Shown one piece after another: positions 8,423 to 19,200 of a stretch of 64,000 bases of DNA. The translations under genes and the position numbers were made by a program. This stretch comes from Peptoniphilus phoceensis. GTDB taxonomy: Bacteria > Bacillota > Clostridia > Tissierellales > Peptoniphilaceae. The notes below the pieces were generated by a model that did not search any database, was not told where the DNA came from, and was given only the letters and a program-made list of their open reading frames with translations. Location: positions 310,001 to 374,000 of the forward strand of contig NZ_LN999809.1 in the NCBI RefSeq assembly GCF_001517665.2, given 5' to 3'. Position 1 is the first letter of the stretch; every line of letters starts with the position of its first letter.

Positions 8423-9323
8423 AATAAAATATATTGTGGACGAGCTTAATTTTGAACTTGTCCATGCAGCAAAAAATTACAATGAAATTGAAATAGAAAG
8501 CAGTGACATAAATAGACCTGGCTTGCAATTAAATGGATATTATTCAAAATTTGTAAAGGATAGAATACAATTAATTGGAACTCAGGAATGGCATTTTATA
8601 AACTCACTAGACGAAAATGAGAGATATGAAAAATTAGAAAAATTATTTATGTATGATATACCTGCAGTGATTTTCTCAAGAAATAGTGAAATTTTCCCAC
8701 AAGCAATTGATCTTGCAGAAAAGTATAATGTGACAATTCTAAGAAGTCCAGATACTACATCTAAAGTTTTTAGCAAAATAATTTCTCTTGTAGAAGAAGC
8801 ATTGGCACCAACCATGAGGATGCATGGAGTTCTTTTGGATATTTCTGGTATAGGAGTTTTGATAACTGGAAGAAGTGGAATTGGAAAAAGTGAAACTGCC
8901 CTAGATCTTATTTCTAACGGTGCAAGGCTTATATCAGATGACTCAGTAATTATAAAAAATATAGATAAGAGATTAATAGGAAAATCTCCAGAAATTACAA
9001 AATATTTTATGGAAATTAGGGGAGTTGGCATAATAGATGTCCAAAAAATGTTTGGAGTTGGCTTTGTCATGGAAGAAAAGGAAATTGAAGTTGTAATTAA
9101 TTTAGAAGACTGGGATGAATCTAAGGAATACGAGAGATTAGGTCTAGACAACAATTACCAAAACATTTTGGGCATTGATGTAGTTAGGTTTGATATTCCA
9201 GTTAAACCAGGAAGGCATACAGCACTTATTATTGAAGTGGCAACAAAAAATTACAAACAAAAAGAATTAGGTTACAATCCTGCAGAAGCACTAAACAATA
9301 GATTAATGAGGAATAGAAAATAA
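8412..9323 (+). CDS. hprK: HPr kinase/phosphorylase
   Basis: About 303 residues. It phosphorylates HPr on a serine for carbon catabolite control, and removes the phosphate when energy is low. The C-terminal half has the unusual P-loop GRSGIGKSETAL followed by GARLISDDSV, and the HPrK signature region MEIRGVGIIDVQ. The N-terminal half is the smaller regulatory domain. ATG 8412 has AGGGGAGGAA just upstream; the in-frame ATG at 8364 inside uvrC has none. An AT-only hairpin (aaataat/attattt, about 9332-9347) downstream may be a weak terminator. Confidence 0.93.
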   Translation: MGVKIKYIVDELNFELVHAAKNYNEIEIESSDINRPGLQLNGYYSKFVKDRIQLIGTQEWHFINSLDENERYEKLEKLFMYDIPAVIFSRNSEIFPQAIDLAEKYNVTILRSPDTTSKVFSKIISLVEEALAPTMRMHGVLLDISGIGVLITGRSGIGKSETALDLISNGARLISDDSVIIKNIDKRLIGKSPEITKYFMEIRGVGIIDVQKMFGVGFVMEEKEIEVVINLEDWDESKEYERLGLDNNYQNILGIDVVRFDIPVKPGRHTALIIEVATKNYKQKELGYNPAEALNNRLMRNRK

Positions 9324-9406
9324 GATAATAAAAAATAATTTATTATTTAAATTTTGTTTATTTATTTTTATAAATAGTATTCTAGAATTAAAGGAGAAAA
9401 AACAAA

Positions 9407-9421
9407 TTCCATATTATGGAA
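9407..9421. promoter_or_regulatory. Perfect palindrome upstream of the pyruvate oxidoreductase promoter
   Basis: TTCCATATTATGGAA is a perfect 7+7 inverted repeat, 56 bases before the -35 of the oxidoreductase promoter. It may be an operator. It does not match the Rex or CcpA consensus sequences. Confidence 0.3.
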
Positions 9422-9477
9422 GGTCTTTCACAATTCGCTTGATTCAAATCTTCTAAGGACTTTTATTAACAATATTA

Positions 9478-9506
9478 TTGAAATTTATTAAATTAAGTTC
9501 TATAAT
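9478..9506 (+). promoter_or_regulatory. Strong sigma-A promoter for pyruvate:ferredoxin oxidoreductase
   Basis: TTGAAA (9478-9483), a 17-base spacer and a perfect TATAAT (9501-9506), about 57 bases before the start codon. Suits a highly expressed metabolic enzyme. Confidence 0.75.
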
Positions 9507-9562
9507 ATAAACAGTATGGTTAGTTAATATTTATATTATTAATAATAATTTAGGAGGCAAAT

Positions 9563-12500
9563 ATGTCTAAAACATTTAAAACAATGGACGGTAATGAAGC
9601 AGCCGCTCACGTGGCTTATGCCTTTTCAGACGTTGCTTGTATTTACCCAATAACACCTTCTTCACCAATGGCTGAGCACATTGATGCTTGGGCTTCTCAC
9701 GGAAGAAAAAATATCTTCGGACAAGAAGTTTTGGTTAAGGAATTACAATCAGAAGGAGGAGCTGCTGGAGCTGTTCACGGTTCACTGCAAGCTGGATCAT
9801 TAACTTCAACATATACAGCATCTCAAGGTTTATTACTTATGTTACCTAACATGTATAAGATAGCAGGGGAATTACTTCCTGGTGTATTCCACGTTGCAGC
9901 TAGAGCATTAGCTTCACACGCACTTTCAATTTTTGGAGATCACCAAGACGTAATGGCATCTAGAGCATCTGGATTTGCTATGTTAGCATCAGGTTCAGTT
10001 CAAGAATCCATGGATTTAGCTGGTGTTGCTCACTTATCAGCAATTAAAGGAAGAGTACCTTTTGTTCACTTCTTTGACGGATTCAGAACATCACACGAAA
10101 TTCAAAAAATTGAAGTACTTAACTACGAAGACCTTGAAAAATTAGTAGACAAAGAAGCAGTAAAAGCTTTTAAACAAAGAGCTCTTAACCCTAATGGACC
10201 ACAAATTAGAGGTACTGCACAAAACCCTGATATATACTTCCAAGAAATTGAAGCTTCAAATAACTACTACACTAATATCATTGATATTACTGAAGAATAT
10301 ATGAAGGAAATTTCTAAATTAACAGGAAGAGAATATCACTTATTCAACTACTACGGTGCAGAAGATGCAACTGACATAATCGTAGCAATGGGTTCTTCAA
10401 CAGAAACAATCGAAGAAGTTGTTGACTACTTAAATGCCAAGGGAGAAAAAACTGGACTTATTAAAGTTCACCTTTACAGACCTTTCTCAGTTAAACACTT
10501 AATGGAAGCTATTCCAGAAACTGTTGAAAGAATTGCAGTTCTTGATAGAACTAAAGAAAAAGGTGCTGCAGGTCAACCTCTATATCTTGACGTTAGAGAT
10601 GCATTCTATGAATCAGACAAGAAGCCACTTATTGTTGGTGGAATCTATGGTTTAGGTTCAAAAGACACTAACCCAACAGATATCCTTGCTGTATTTAATA
10701 ATCTTAAAGAAGATCAACCAAAGAACGACTTTACAATTGGTATCCTTGATGATGTAACACATAAATCTCTTGAAATCAAAGAAGAAATCACAACAGAACC
10801 TGAAGGAACTATTAGATGTAAGTTCTGGGGATTCGGATCAGATGGTACTGTTGGTGCAAACAAATCTGCAATAAAGATTATTGGTGATAACACTGATATG
10901 TATGCACAAGGTTACTTTGACTATGACTCCAAAAAATCTGGTGGGGTTACAATGTCTCACTTAAGATTTGGTAACAACAAGATTACATCAACTTACCTAT
11001 TGACAGAAACAGATTTTATTTCATGTTCTAAACAATCCTATGTATATTCTTATGACCTTTTGAGAGGACTTAAAAAGGGTGGCAAGTTCCTTCTAAACAC
11101 AATTTGGAATGAAGAAGAACTTGACGAACACCTACCAGGATATATGAAAAAATATATTGCTGATAATGAAATTGAATTCTACACAATTAATGCAACAAAA
11201 ATAGCTGCAGAAGTTGGACTTGGTGGAAGAACAAACATGGTAATGCAAGCTGCATTCTTTAAACTTTCTCAAGTACTTCCAATTGATCAAGCTGTAAAAC
11301 TTCTTAAAGAAGCAATTGTAAAAGATTACGGCGCTAAGGGCGACGATATTGTTAACATGAACTACGCTGCAGTAGATCAAGGTATTGATGCACTTAACAA
11401 AGTAGAAGTTAAAGATTCTTGGAAAAACGCTGATACAACTAAGGACTTCAACATCGAAGGAGCACCTGATTTTATCAACAACATCCTAATTCCTATGAAC
11501 AGACAAGAAGGTAACGACCTTCCTGTATCAACTTTCGTAGACATGGTTGATGGTACATTCCCATCTGGAACAAGCCGTTACGAAAAGAGAGGTATTGCTG
11601 TAAATGTACCTCACTGGAAGAGTGAAAACTGTATCCAATGTAATCAATGTTCTTTAGTTTGTCCTCACGCAGTAATTAGACCTTTCTTACCTGATGAAGA
11701 AGAAAAGGCTAATGCACCTGAAGGCTTTGAAACAATTAAAGCTAGAGGTAAAGGACTTGAAGATTATGAATACAGAATGCAAATTTCTCCTCTAGATTGT
11801 ACTGGATGTGGAAACTGTGCTCAAGTTTGTCCAGCTAAAGAAAAAGCTCTTGTAATGTCACCATTTGAAAATGAAATTGAAGTTCAAGCTGCTAACTGGG
11901 AATATGCATCTCAACATATTAAGTCTAAAGAAGAAAATATTGAACCTAACAACTTCAAGAACACTCAATTCCAAACACCATATCTTGAATTCTCAGGAGC
12001 ATGTGCTGGTTGTGGAGAAACTCCATATGTAAAACTAGTTACACAATTATTTGGAGATAGAATGAGTATTGCTAACGCTACAGGTTGTACATCAATCTGG
12101 GGTGGATCAGCTCCATCTATGCCATATTGCACAGATGATTGTGGAAATGGACCATCATGGGCAAACTCACTATTTGAAGATAATGCTGAATATGGTTATG
12201 GTATGGCTGTTTCTCAAGAACAAACAAGAAATAGAATTAAGAATCTTATGAATGATTTCATAGAACTTAATGTTGATTCTGAAGCAAATGATGCATTTAA
12301 AGCTTGGATTGACGGCATGAACGATTACAAAACATCTAAGGCTGCAAGTGCAAATGTATTAAAAGTTCTTGATAAAAAATTCGGAAACGAAGAAGCTGAT
12401 ACAATTATAGATGACCTTCAAGGATTAGAAAGATTCCTAATCAAGAAGAGTCAATGGATAATTGGTGGAGACGGCTGGGCATATGATATCGGATACGGTG

Positions 12501-13099
12501 GACTTGACCATGTTCTTGCATCAGGTGAAAATATAAACGTACTAGTACTTGATACTGAAGTTTATTCAAATACAGGTGGACAATCTTCTAAGGCAACTCC
12601 AACTGCAGCAATTGCACAATTCGCAGCAGCAGGTAAGTTAACTAAGAAGAAAGACCTAGGTCTAATGGCTACAACTTACGGATATGTATATGTTGCACAA
12701 ATTGCTCTTGGTGCTGATAAAAACCAAGCTTACAAAGCAATTAAAGAAGCAGAAGCTTATAATGGACCATCACTAATTATTGCTTATGCTCCATGTATTA
12801 ACCATGGTATTAGAGTAGGTATGGGCTTCTCAGTCGAAGAAGAAAAGAAAGCTGTAGAAACAGGTTACTGGCACCTATACAGATTTAACCCAGAACTTAA
12901 AGAAGAAGGAAAGAATCCATTCATCTTAGATTCAAAAGAACCTACAAAACCATTCAGAGACTTCCTTGACGGAGAAGTAAGATATACATCTCTTAAAAAG
13001 TTATTCCCTGAAAGAGCGGAAAAACTTTACGAAGTTGCTGAAGAAAATGCAAAAGAAAGATATGAAAGTTATTTAACTCTTGCAGAAGACGAAAAATAA
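9563..13099 (+). CDS. nifJ: Pyruvate:ferredoxin (flavodoxin) oxidoreductase, single chain
   Basis: A 1178-residue homodimeric-type enzyme that oxidises pyruvate to acetyl-CoA and CO2 and reduces ferredoxin. Domains in order: pyrimidine-binding domain (ACIYPITPSSPMAEHIDAWA), transketolase C-like domain, EKR region, a 2[4Fe-4S] ferredoxin insert (cysteines 690/693/696/700 and 746/749/752/756), then the TPP domain with the proximal cluster ligands C814 and C817, NATGCTSIWGGSAPSMPY, GDGWAYDIGYGGLDHVL and DTEVYSNTGGQSS. TAGGAGG precedes ATG 9563. It has its own promoter and terminator. Codon use is richer in C-ending codons than neighbouring genes, as expected for a highly expressed gene. Confidence 0.98.
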   Translation: MSKTFKTMDGNEAAAHVAYAFSDVACIYPITPSSPMAEHIDAWASHGRKNIFGQEVLVKELQSEGGAAGAVHGSLQAGSLTSTYTASQGLLLMLPNMYKIAGELLPGVFHVAARALASHALSIFGDHQDVMASRASGFAMLASGSVQESMDLAGVAHLSAIKGRVPFVHFFDGFRTSHEIQKIEVLNYEDLEKLVDKEAVKAFKQRALNPNGPQIRGTAQNPDIYFQEIEASNNYYTNIIDITEEYMKEISKLTGREYHLFNYYGAEDATDIIVAMGSSTETIEEVVDYLNAKGEKTGLIKVHLYRPFSVKHLMEAIPETVERIAVLDRTKEKGAAGQPLYLDVRDAFYESDKKPLIVGGIYGLGSKDTNPTDILAVFNNLKEDQPKNDFTIGILDDVTHKSLEIKEEITTEPEGTIRCKFWGFGSDGTVGANKSAIKIIGDNTDMYAQGYFDYDSKKSGGVTMSHLRFGNNKITSTYLLTETDFISCSKQSYVYSYDLLRGLKKGGKFLLNTIWNEEELDEHLPGYMKKYIADNEIEFYTINATKIAAEVGLGGRTNMVMQAAFFKLSQVLPIDQAVKLLKEAIVKDYGAKGDDIVNMNYAAVDQGIDALNKVEVKDSWKNADTTKDFNIEGAPDFINNILIPMNRQEGNDLPVSTFVDMVDGTFPSGTSRYEKRGIAVNVPHWKSENCIQCNQCSLVCPHAVIRPFLPDEEEKANAPEGFETIKARGKGLEDYEYRMQISPLDCTGCGNCAQVCPAKEKALVMSPFENEIEVQAANWEYASQHIKSKEENIEPNNFKNTQFQTPYLEFSGACAGCGETPYVKLVTQLFGDRMSIANATGCTSIWGGSAPSMPYCTDDCGNGPSWANSLFEDNAEYGYGMAVSQEQTRNRIKNLMNDFIELNVDSEANDAFKAWIDGMNDYKTSKAASANVLKVLDKKFGNEEADTIIDDLQGLERFLIKKSQWIIGGDGWAYDIGYGGLDHVLASGENINVLVLDTEVYSNTGGQSSKATPTAAIAQFAAAGKLTKKKDLGLMATTYGYVYVAQIALGADKNQAYKAIKEAEAYNGPSLIIAYAPCINHGIRVGMGFSVEEEKKAVETGYWHLYRFNPELKEEGKNPFILDSKEPTKPFRDFLDGEVRYTSLKKLFPERAEKLYEVAEENAKERYESYLTLAEDEK

Positions 13100-13125
13100 T
13101 TTTAAATAAATTTTAATTTCTAATT

Positions 13126-13157
13126 AAACTCGCTTGAGGAAACTTGAGCGAGTTTTT
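13126..13157 (+). terminator. Terminator after nifJ
   Basis: AAACTCGCTTGAG, GAAA loop, CTTGAGCGAGTTT and further T. A 13-pair stem with two G-U pairs. Confidence 0.9.
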
Positions 13158-13250
13158 ACATATATTTTATTTTAGAATTTTTAACAAGATATTTTATTAA
13201 ATAAGTTATTTTTTATAGATTAAGAATTGTTTTTTTATCTAGTCAAAACG

Positions 13251-13279
13251 TTGATTTTTTTAAATTTTTAATATAATAT
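13251..13279 (+). promoter_or_regulatory. Candidate promoter for plsX operon
   Basis: TTGATT (13251-13256), 17 bases, TAATAT (13274-13279, overlapping TATAAT at 13272). An imperfect inverted repeat TCAA-N4-TTGA overlaps the -35 and could be an operator, but it has the opposite polarity to a FabT site. Confidence 0.4.
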
Positions 13280-13302
13280 TAAATTTATTAATGGAGGTCG
13301 AG

Positions 13303-14286
13303 ATGAAATTAATATTTGATATAAATGGTGGCGACAATAAAGAAGAAATCATCAAGGGAGCTGTTGATGCCTCTAATGAATTTGACAAAGAAATTATATT
13401 AGTGGGAAGAGAAGATTTTATAAAAGAAAATCTCAGTGACCTAGATTATAATGAAAATAAGATTGAAATAGTAGATGCAAAAGAAAACATAGAAAATAAT
13501 GAAGAACCTGTTCTTGCCTTGAGAAGGAAAAAAGATTCTTCTATTGTAAAGGCTATGACTCTTTTAAAAGAAAAAAAAGCAGATGCTCTCATTTCTGCGG
13601 GAAGCACTGGAGCTCTTTTAGGTGGAGGAATCTTTATTGTTGGTAGAATTGAGGGAATAAAAAGAGGAGTTCTTCCGACTTTGATACCAGGGATGAAATC
13701 AAATACTTTGATTATAGATTCAGGTGCAAATATGGATACTAGTCCAGAGCTTTTACTTGAATTTGCAACTCTTGGTCATGTATTTTTGAGGGAATATTAT
13801 AAAATAGATAATCCTAAAATAGGACTTTTAAATGTTGGTTCTGAAGAAGGAAAGGGTAATTCTCTTTATAAAGAAGCTTACCAAAAATTGAAAGAATCAG
13901 ACTTAAATTTTGTTGGAAATATTGAAGCAAGGGATATAATGGATAATGATATGGACCTTCTTGTTTGTGACGGTTTTGATGGAAATATATTATTAAAATC
14001 AATTGAAGGTGTTGTTGATTTTGCGACAAAAAACGTATTTTATGGAATAGCTAATTCTGATCTTGATGATAAAACAAAAGCTGCTTTTACAGAATTTTTA
14101 ATGAAAAAATTTAAAAATTTAGATGCAAAAGAAGTTGGAGGTACACTTCTTCTAGGAATAGATGGAAATATTATTAAAGCTCATGGAAATTCAGATAGAA
14201 GGGCTATAAAAAATGCTGCAAAATATGCCATAGATATAGTAGAATCTAATATTGTAGATAAAATAAAAGATAAGGTGGAAAAATAA
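13303..14286 (+). CDS. plsX: Phosphate acyltransferase PlsX
   Basis: About 327 residues. It converts acyl-ACP to acyl-phosphate, the acyl donor for glycerol-3-phosphate acylation in membrane lipid synthesis. Recognised from the family pattern: FDINGGDN at the start, ISAGSTGALLGGG, LIIDSGANMD, IGLLNVGSEEGKGN, NIEARDI and CDGFDGNI. ATG 13303 is preceded by GGAGGTCGAG; the ATG at 13291 is part of that ribosome-binding site. Stop overlaps the acyl carrier protein start by one base, a natural functional pairing. Confidence 0.95.
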   Translation: MKLIFDINGGDNKEEIIKGAVDASNEFDKEIILVGREDFIKENLSDLDYNENKIEIVDAKENIENNEEPVLALRRKKDSSIVKAMTLLKEKKADALISAGSTGALLGGGIFIVGRIEGIKRGVLPTLIPGMKSNTLIIDSGANMDTSPELLLEFATLGHVFLREYYKIDNPKIGLLNVGSEEGKGNSLYKEAYQKLKESDLNFVGNIEARDIMDNDMDLLVCDGFDGNILLKSIEGVVDFATKNVFYGIANSDLDDKTKAAFTEFLMKKFKNLDAKEVGGTLLLGIDGNIIKAHGNSDRRAIKNAAKYAIDIVESNIVDKIKDKVEK

Positions 14287-14513
14287 TGAAAGATAGAATT
14301 TTACAAATTATTGCTGAACAGTTTAATATTGATAAAGACGAACTTAAAGAAGATATGAATTTTCAAGATGATTTAAATGCTGATTCTATTGAACTTGTAG
14401 AACTTGTCATGACAATAGAAGAAGAATTTGAGACAGAAGTTTCTGAAGAAGATTTGGAAAGATTAAAGACTATTGGTGATGTAATAGATTATGTAGAAGA
14501 CTTGGATCAATAA
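14286..14513 (+). CDS. acpP: Acyl carrier protein
   Basis: A 75-residue acidic protein carrying acyl chains on a phosphopantetheine arm attached to S34 in LNADSIELVELV. The length, acidity and helix pattern are standard. It supplies acyl groups for PlsX, encoded just upstream, and is translationally coupled to it. Confidence 0.96.
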   Translation: MKDRILQIIAEQFNIDKDELKEDMNFQDDLNADSIELVELVMTIEEEFETEVSEEDLERLKTIGDVIDYVEDLDQ

Positions 14514-14517
14514 ACCC

Positions 14518-15213
14518 ATGACCTTTTCCAATTTAGAAAATCTTGAAAAAAAATTAAATTATAAATTTAAAAACAAAGATCTTTTAAAAAAGGCACTGAC
14601 TCACAGTTCTTATGTAAATGAAAATAAGATGAAACAGTATGAATGCAATGAAAGGCTTGAATTTCTTGGGGATGCTGTACTTGGACTGGTTATAGGAGAA
14701 TATTTTTATAAGAGCTTTCCAAAGGATAATGAAGGTTCTCTTAGTAAAATGAGGGCAGAATCTGTAAATGAAAAAGTTTTGTTTTTTATTTCAAAGACCT
14801 TAGGGCTTGGAGATTATATAAGCTTTGGCAAGGGTGAAAAGAAAAATGGTGGAAGCAAGAGAGAGTCTACTTCTGCTGATGCTCTGGAAGCCTTGATTGG
14901 GTCTATTTATTTAGACTCGGATTTTGATACTGCTAAAAGAATTGTTTTAAATTTATTTGATGATTTTTTAAAAGAAGATGCATATAAACTTTTTAATATA
15001 GATTTTAAGACAAGGTTTCAAGAAGAAGTACAAAAGTCTGGGAAAAAATCTGAGTATATTTTAGTGAGAGAAGAAGGTCCAGATAATGACAAGACTTTTT
15101 TCACAGAATTGTATTTAGATGATATCTTAGTTGGAAAAGGAAAAGGTAGGACTAAAAAAGAGTCCCAACAAGAAGCTGCAAGGGATGCCTTTGAAAGGAG
15201 AGGGAATGTCTAA
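14518..15213 (+). CDS. rnc: Ribonuclease III
   Basis: A 231-residue double-strand-specific endoribonuclease that processes rRNA precursors and structured mRNAs. The catalytic signature NERLEFLGDAVLGLVI is near residue 43, with the second acidic cluster in SADALEALIGSIYLD. A C-terminal dsRNA-binding domain ends with GKGRTKKESQQEAARDA. ATG 14518 is four bases after acpP and has no clear ribosome-binding site, so coupling to acpP translation is likely. Overlaps the next gene by 8 bases. Confidence 0.96.
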   Translation: MTFSNLENLEKKLNYKFKNKDLLKKALTHSSYVNENKMKQYECNERLEFLGDAVLGLVIGEYFYKSFPKDNEGSLSKMRAESVNEKVLFFISKTLGLGDYISFGKGEKKNGGSKRESTSADALEALIGSIYLDSDFDTAKRIVLNLFDDFLKEDAYKLFNIDFKTRFQEEVQKSGKKSEYILVREEGPDNDKTFFTELYLDDILVGKGKGRTKKESQQEAARDAFERRGNV

Positions 15214-16255
15214 GAGAAATATTATACCAATTTTCATTCCTCACTATGGCTGTCCTAATGATTGTGTTTTTTGCAATCAAAGAAAAATAACGGGAATGTC
15301 TACAGATATTTCAAATAGTGATGTTGAGAAAACTATTTTGGAATATCTTTCTTATTTTAAGAGGAAAGATAATATTGAAGTTGCCTTTTATGGAGGAAGT
15401 TTTACTGCTATACCAATAGAAGAGCAAACTGAATTTTTAAAAGTTGCTTATAGTTTTAAGAAAAAAGGGCTTGTACAATATATACGTCTATCAACAAGAC
15501 CAGATGCAATAGATAAAGACATTTTGGACAATTTAAAAAAATATGGTGTTGATATAATTGAATTGGGAGTACAAAGTCTTGATCCTGAAGTTTTGAGATT
15601 ATCAAATAGAGGTCACGATGCTTTATGTGTTTATGAATCTGCTAAACTAATTAAGGATTATGGATTCAATCTTGGACTACAACAAATGGTTGGACTTCCT
15701 GGAGATAATGTAGAAAAATCACTTTATACAGCCAGAGAATTTGTAAAGCTCAAGCCATATTGTGTGAGAATTTATCCGACTCTTGTAATAAAAGAAACTG
15801 CTTTATATAAGAATTTAAAAAATGGGAGTTATAAGGCTCTTGAATTGGAAGATTCCCTTAAATATGTTGCAGATATTTTAAATGTTTATTATAAAAACAA
15901 TATAAATGTAATTAGAGTTGGTCTTCAGCCAACTGAAAATATTAATTTTAATAAAGATGTAGTGGCAGGTGCTTTTCATCCAGCTTATAGACAATTAGTT
16001 GAATCTTATTATTTTAAAAGTGCACTTATAAATTATTTTAAAGAATCAAATAATTTAGCTGATGAACTTGTTCTTCGTGCCAAGGGAAAAAATATTTCAA
16101 ATATTAGTGGACAGGCTTCAAAGAATAAGGAAGAATTGATTAAAGAACTTAAAATAAAAAAATTAAGCCTTAGACAAAAAGATTTGTCAGATTTTGAAGT
16201 AGAAATCATAGCTAATAGAGATGAAATTATAGATGTTAGGAAGTATTATAGGTGA
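15206..16255 (+). CDS. Radical SAM protein, Elp3-like clade, between rnc and smc
   Basis: About 349 residues. The cluster motif CPNDCVFC (C16, C20, C23) binds a 4Fe-4S cluster and S-adenosylmethionine. Then come EVAFYGGSFTAIP (SAM-contacting GGS), LSTRPDAI, ELGVQSLD and GLQQMVGLPGD, as in the Elp3/HemN-like radical SAM group. No acetyltransferase domain follows, so it is not a full Elp3. The family is commonly found between rnc and smc in Clostridia, but its substrate is unknown to me. ATG 15206 follows GAAAGGAG; the longer frame from 15131 lies inside rnc. Confidence 0.85.
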   Translation: MSKRNIIPIFIPHYGCPNDCVFCNQRKITGMSTDISNSDVEKTILEYLSYFKRKDNIEVAFYGGSFTAIPIEEQTEFLKVAYSFKKKGLVQYIRLSTRPDAIDKDILDNLKKYGVDIIELGVQSLDPEVLRLSNRGHDALCVYESAKLIKDYGFNLGLQQMVGLPGDNVEKSLYTAREFVKLKPYCVRIYPTLVIKETALYKNLKNGSYKALELEDSLKYVADILNVYYKNNINVIRVGLQPTENINFNKDVVAGAFHPAYRQLVESYYFKSALINYFKESNNLADELVLRAKGKNISNISGQASKNKEELIKELKIKKLSLRQKDLSDFEVEIIANRDEIIDVRKYYR

Positions 16256-16259
16256 GTCC

Positions 16260-19200
16260 ATGTTTTTAAAAAATGTTACTATGCAAGGTTTTAAATCCTT
16301 TGCTAATAGAACAAAAATTGAATTAGATAAAACCACAACGGCTATAGTCGGTCCAAATGGCAGTGGTAAGAGTAATATAACTGATGCAATCACCTGGGTA
16401 CTGGGAGAAACATCTGTGAAAAATCTTCGTGGAAATAAAATGGAAGATGTTATATTTTCTGGGACTGATTCAAAAAAACCACTGGGAATGGCTGAAGTTA
16501 CAATAGTCTTTGACAATTCAGATAAGGCTTTAAAGCTTCCATACAATGAAGTTTCAGTTACTAGAAGAATGTACAGGTCTCTTGAAAGTGAGTTTTTAAT
16601 AAATAATAAAAAATGTAGGCTCAAGGATATAAAAGAACTATTCATGGACACTGGAATAGGAAAAGATGGATATTCTGTAATTGGACAAGGAAAAATCGAA
16701 TCAGTTCTAAGTTCAAAACCTGAAGATAGAAGAAATATTTTTGAGGAAGCTGCGGGGATTTCAAAATACAAATATAAAAAAATACAATCCAACAATAAAC
16801 TTTTAAAGACAGAAGAAAATTTAATAAGAATTGAAGATATTTTATCTGAAATAGAAGTGCAAGAAAAGAATTTGAGAATTCAAGCACAAAAAGCTGAGGC
16901 ATACTTAGAAGATTATCAAAAATTAAAAGTATATGACATAAATTTTTCTTTGAAGGATATGAAAAATCGTGAAGAGGAAGTTTTAAGTCAAGAAGAAAAA
17001 TTAGAAGAATTAAATAAAAATTCTGCAAATATTTTAGAAAAAAGAAATAATTTGTCAAATTTATTGCAAGAACTTGAAAGTGAGATATCCAATTTAAAGG
17101 AAGAAGAAAAGTTATCGGCTGAAAATTTAAACATTAAAAAAGAGGCTTATGATAAATTAAACTTAGCTATAAATTTAGACGAAGAAAAAATAAATTCATT
17201 AAAAAAAGATTCTGAGAGAATTACTTTTGAAAATGAAGAACTAAATAAAAATCTAATTAATAGTGAGAATTCTCTGGGAAAAATTAAAGAAGATGAAGAT
17301 GTTTTAAATTCTAAAAAAGAAGAAATTCTTGAAAAATTAAGATCCAAGGAAGAATTAATAAAAAAATTAGAAGAAGATTTTAGAAATCTTGAAGAAATTG
17401 GAAATTTAAATTTTGAAAATAAAAATAAGATAAGAAATGAAATTGAAAATTTAAATTTTAAAAATGAAACTTTAAAAGACATAATTAAAGAAAAAAATAA
17501 TAGAAAAGATAGTCTAGATAAAAGTATAGAGAGCTTAAAGGAAAATCAGCTTCAATTTTTAGAAATTATTGATAAAGAAACAAGAGAACTTGATCTTTTA
17601 AAAGAAAAATTAAAAAAAGAAGATGAAGATTTTGAAAAGACCAAATCAAATCTCTTGAAATTAGAAGAAGAAAACAAAAATCAAGAAAATAAATTGCTTG
17701 CTAGAAAAAATGATGCTAATGAGATAAAAGCTAAGTTAAAAATTCTTGAAAATATGGAGTCTAACTATGAAGGATATAATAGAACAGTTAAATCTTTTAT
17801 GAATTTTTCTTCTAGAAATAATATTTTTAAAGAATCCCTTTATGGACCTGTTGCAGAAAAGTTTTATGTTGAAAAAGATTTTGAAAAAGCAATTTCTGTT
17901 GCCCTTGGTTCAATGTCGCAAAATATCATTGTTTCTTCGACTAAAGATACTTCAGAAATGCTTAAAATTCTAGAAAAAAATAAGATGGGAAGGGCAACTT
18001 TTCTTCCTTTAGATAGAGTTTCTGGAAATAAAGTTAATATAAATTCTAAAGAAGATGGATTTATTGGACTTGCCTGTGATTTAATAAAGTTTGATGAAGT
18101 TTTCAGGGGGATTTTTTACAATTTACTAGGTAGAGTAATAATCGCAGATAATTTTAAAAATGCCTCTAGAATTTCAAAAAAGCATAGATTAAAAGTTGTA
18201 ACTTTAAAAGGTGAAGTTTTCAATCCTTCTGGGGCAATAACTGGTGGTTCATTAAATAACTACAACAGCAGTTTTATCTTGAGAAAAAATGAAATTAATG
18301 ATTTTAACGATAGATTAAATAAGTTAAATAAAGAAATTTCAGAACTCAATGAAGAAAAATCAAAAATTGAAGAAGAAATTAAGAAACTAAATAATTTTGC
18401 TGAGAAATATTTGGAAGTGAGAAATTCCAATACTTTAAAGATAAATGAAATTGAAGGCAATCTTTATAAAAATAAAAATGACAACAATTTAAATAAGGAG
18501 TATTTAGATAAATATTTAAGAGAAAAGGAAGAACTCGAAGAAAATATTAAATCTGATAAAAAAAGTTTGGAAGAAAACAAACTAGAAGTTGACAAAAAAA
18601 ATAAGCTTTTAGAAGAATTAATAACAGAATTTAACAGTGCTGACAAGCTTCAAAGTCTTTCCAGTGAAATAGAAGGTTTCAAATCAGAAAAAATTGAAAT
18701 TCAATTACTTGAAAGAGAAAACCGAGAAAAAATTCTTTATCTATCCAAAGAAAAGGAAAGAATTCTATCTGAGATAAATACTACTAAAGAAAAGCTTGCG
18801 AATAATAAAAACATTTTAGAAGAAGCTGGCTCTAACATTGGCTTAAAGACATCTTCAAATGAAGAAAATAAAAATTCTTTAGAGGATTTAAAAATTTCTA
18901 TTTCAAATTTAGATAATTCTCTTAGAGATTTTAAAGAAAAGTTAGATAAAAAAAATAAAAAATATTTTGAAACTAAAGATAGCTTATCCAATTTAAAGGA
19001 AGAGTCCTTAATTCTAAGTTCTGAAATGGAAAAGTTAAAAATCAAAATTGATCTTAATAAAAATAAAATATCAAGTGAAGTTGAGAGATTAAAAGAAGAT
19101 TATGATATTGTAGATTATCATGATTTTATAGATGATGAACTTCACGATTTAAAGGAAAGTACTCTAAGACGCTTAAAGAAAAAACTTAGAGATTATGGAG

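Noticed and set aside
8582-9154. 190-residue reading frame on the minus strand inside hprK
   Set aside because: It lies entirely opposite the well-conserved HPr kinase gene and shows no family pattern; a shadow frame.
13241-13256. FabT/FapR operator before plsX
   Set aside because: The inverted repeat TCAA-N4-TTGA has the wrong polarity for FabT, and no FapR consensus is present.
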